In this document: positions 5,408 through 5,507 of the stretch, in pieces
Layout: each line of letters opens with the position of its first letter
How positions within the stretch are numbered: the stretch's first letter is position 1
From: Bacillota bacterium
GTDB taxonomy: Bacteria > Bacillota > Sulfobacillia > Thermaerobacterales > Thermaerobacteraceae
Direction of reading: 5' to 3'
DNA: 5,507 nt
Assembly (NCBI GenBank): GCA_003242195.1
Contig: QGUQ01000137.1
Location: 1-5,507, forward strand
Program-made: the position numbers and the translations under genes
The notes under the pieces: generated by a model
Told to the model about the DNA's origin: nothing
Databases searched by the model: none
What the model saw: the letters and a program-made list of their open reading frames with translations, nothing else

Positions 5408-5415
5408 CCCTTCTC

Positions 5416-5507
5416 GTGGCGACACCCGCCGGGCAGCGCGGGTGGCGATCCCCGGCCGGTTCCTGGGCCGTGTGGTTTGTGCTGGGGTTTCCGGCCGGCC
5501 TGCTCCG
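5416..5507 (+). CDS. Start of an unidentified protein with an N-terminal hydrophobic segment (partial)
   Basis: From GTG 5416 the frame is open to the window edge and gives 30 codons: a short basic start (MATPAGQRGWRSPAG) followed by a hydrophobic stretch (SWAVWFVLGFPAGLL) that looks like a signal anchor or first membrane helix. AGGAGGT sits 8 nt upstream. I do not recognise the product. Position after tadE suggests another Tad component, for example a TadF/TadG-like protein, CpaB or a prepilin peptidase, but no Gly-x-x-x-x-Glu pilin cleavage motif or catalytic motif can be seen in this fragment. It is cut by the end of the window. Confidence 0.5.
   Translation, partial: MATPAGQRGWRSPAGSWAVWFVLGFPAGLL

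Larger units (their letters stand above)
5264..5415 (+). other. 152-nt non-coding gap with several hairpins
   Basis: No convincing gene is visible here. The stretch contains a 13-nt-period direct repeat of CCTACCGGG (5286-5294 and 5299-5307), a small stem at 5311-5331, a large stem at 5330-5380, and runs of C and G at 5382-5400 that can also pair. No T-tract follows any stem, so a standard intrinsic terminator is not supported. The region may separate the pilin genes from the downstream gene by mRNA folding or processing; that is inference. Confidence 0.5.

Noticed and set aside
1..5507. tRNA or rRNA genes, CRISPR arrays, insertion sequences, attachment sites.
   Set aside because: Reading both strands by eye I found no regularly spaced repeats, no transposase motifs, no tRNA-like cloverleaf and no rRNA-like sequence.

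Overview
The window is very GC-rich (about 70% or more by eye). It carries most of one operon, all on the plus strand, for a Tad/Flp (tight adherence) type IV pilus. Gene order is [end of an upstream gene] - tadZ/cpaE - tadA/cpaF - tadB - tadC - flp pilin - tadE-like pseudopilin - [start of an unidentified gene]. There are strong Gram-positive-type Shine-Dalgarno sequences, including a 10-nt AAGGAGGTGA before flp. No secretin (RcpA/CpaC) gene is seen in this stretch. Both points fit a high-GC monoderm, such as a Thermaerobacter- or Symbiobacterium-like Firmicute or an actinobacterium. This taxonomic guess is inference; no rRNA or other marker is present.

Layout. Bases 1-104 are the last codons of an upstream gene (perhaps cpaB/rcpC, judged by position only). 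tadZ (101-1606) is an atypical MinD-like ATPase with a receiver-like N-terminus and a long disordered linker. cpaF (1613-2851) is the pilus assembly ATPase. tadB (2848-3615) and tadC (3612-4508) are the paired inner-membrane platform proteins. After an 87-nt gap come flp (4596-4817), the major pilin, and a TadE-like minor pseudopilin (4814-5263). A 152-nt non-coding stretch rich in hairpins follows. From 5416 a new coding region with a strong ribosome binding site runs off the end.

How the genes work together (family knowledge). TadZ is thought to position the machine. The CpaF hexamer supplies ATP-driven force to the TadB/TadC platform. Flp and TadE are made with basic leaders and cut after a glycine by a TadV-type prepilin peptidase, which is not in this window. 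They are then built into the fibre. Four junctions are 4-nt overlaps of stop and start codons (NTGA) and one is a 6-nt gap, so most of the operon looks translationally coupled. flp breaks the pattern with its own strong ribosome binding site, as expected for the most abundant subunit.

This is a recognisable system, not a new one. Points deserving a second look are: arginine in place of the P-loop lysine in TadZ; two nested, well-formed translation starts for the pilin; a short TadB lacking the usual middle membrane pair; an odd low-complexity CpaF tail containing alternative hairpins; and the hairpin-rich gap before an unidentified downstream gene.
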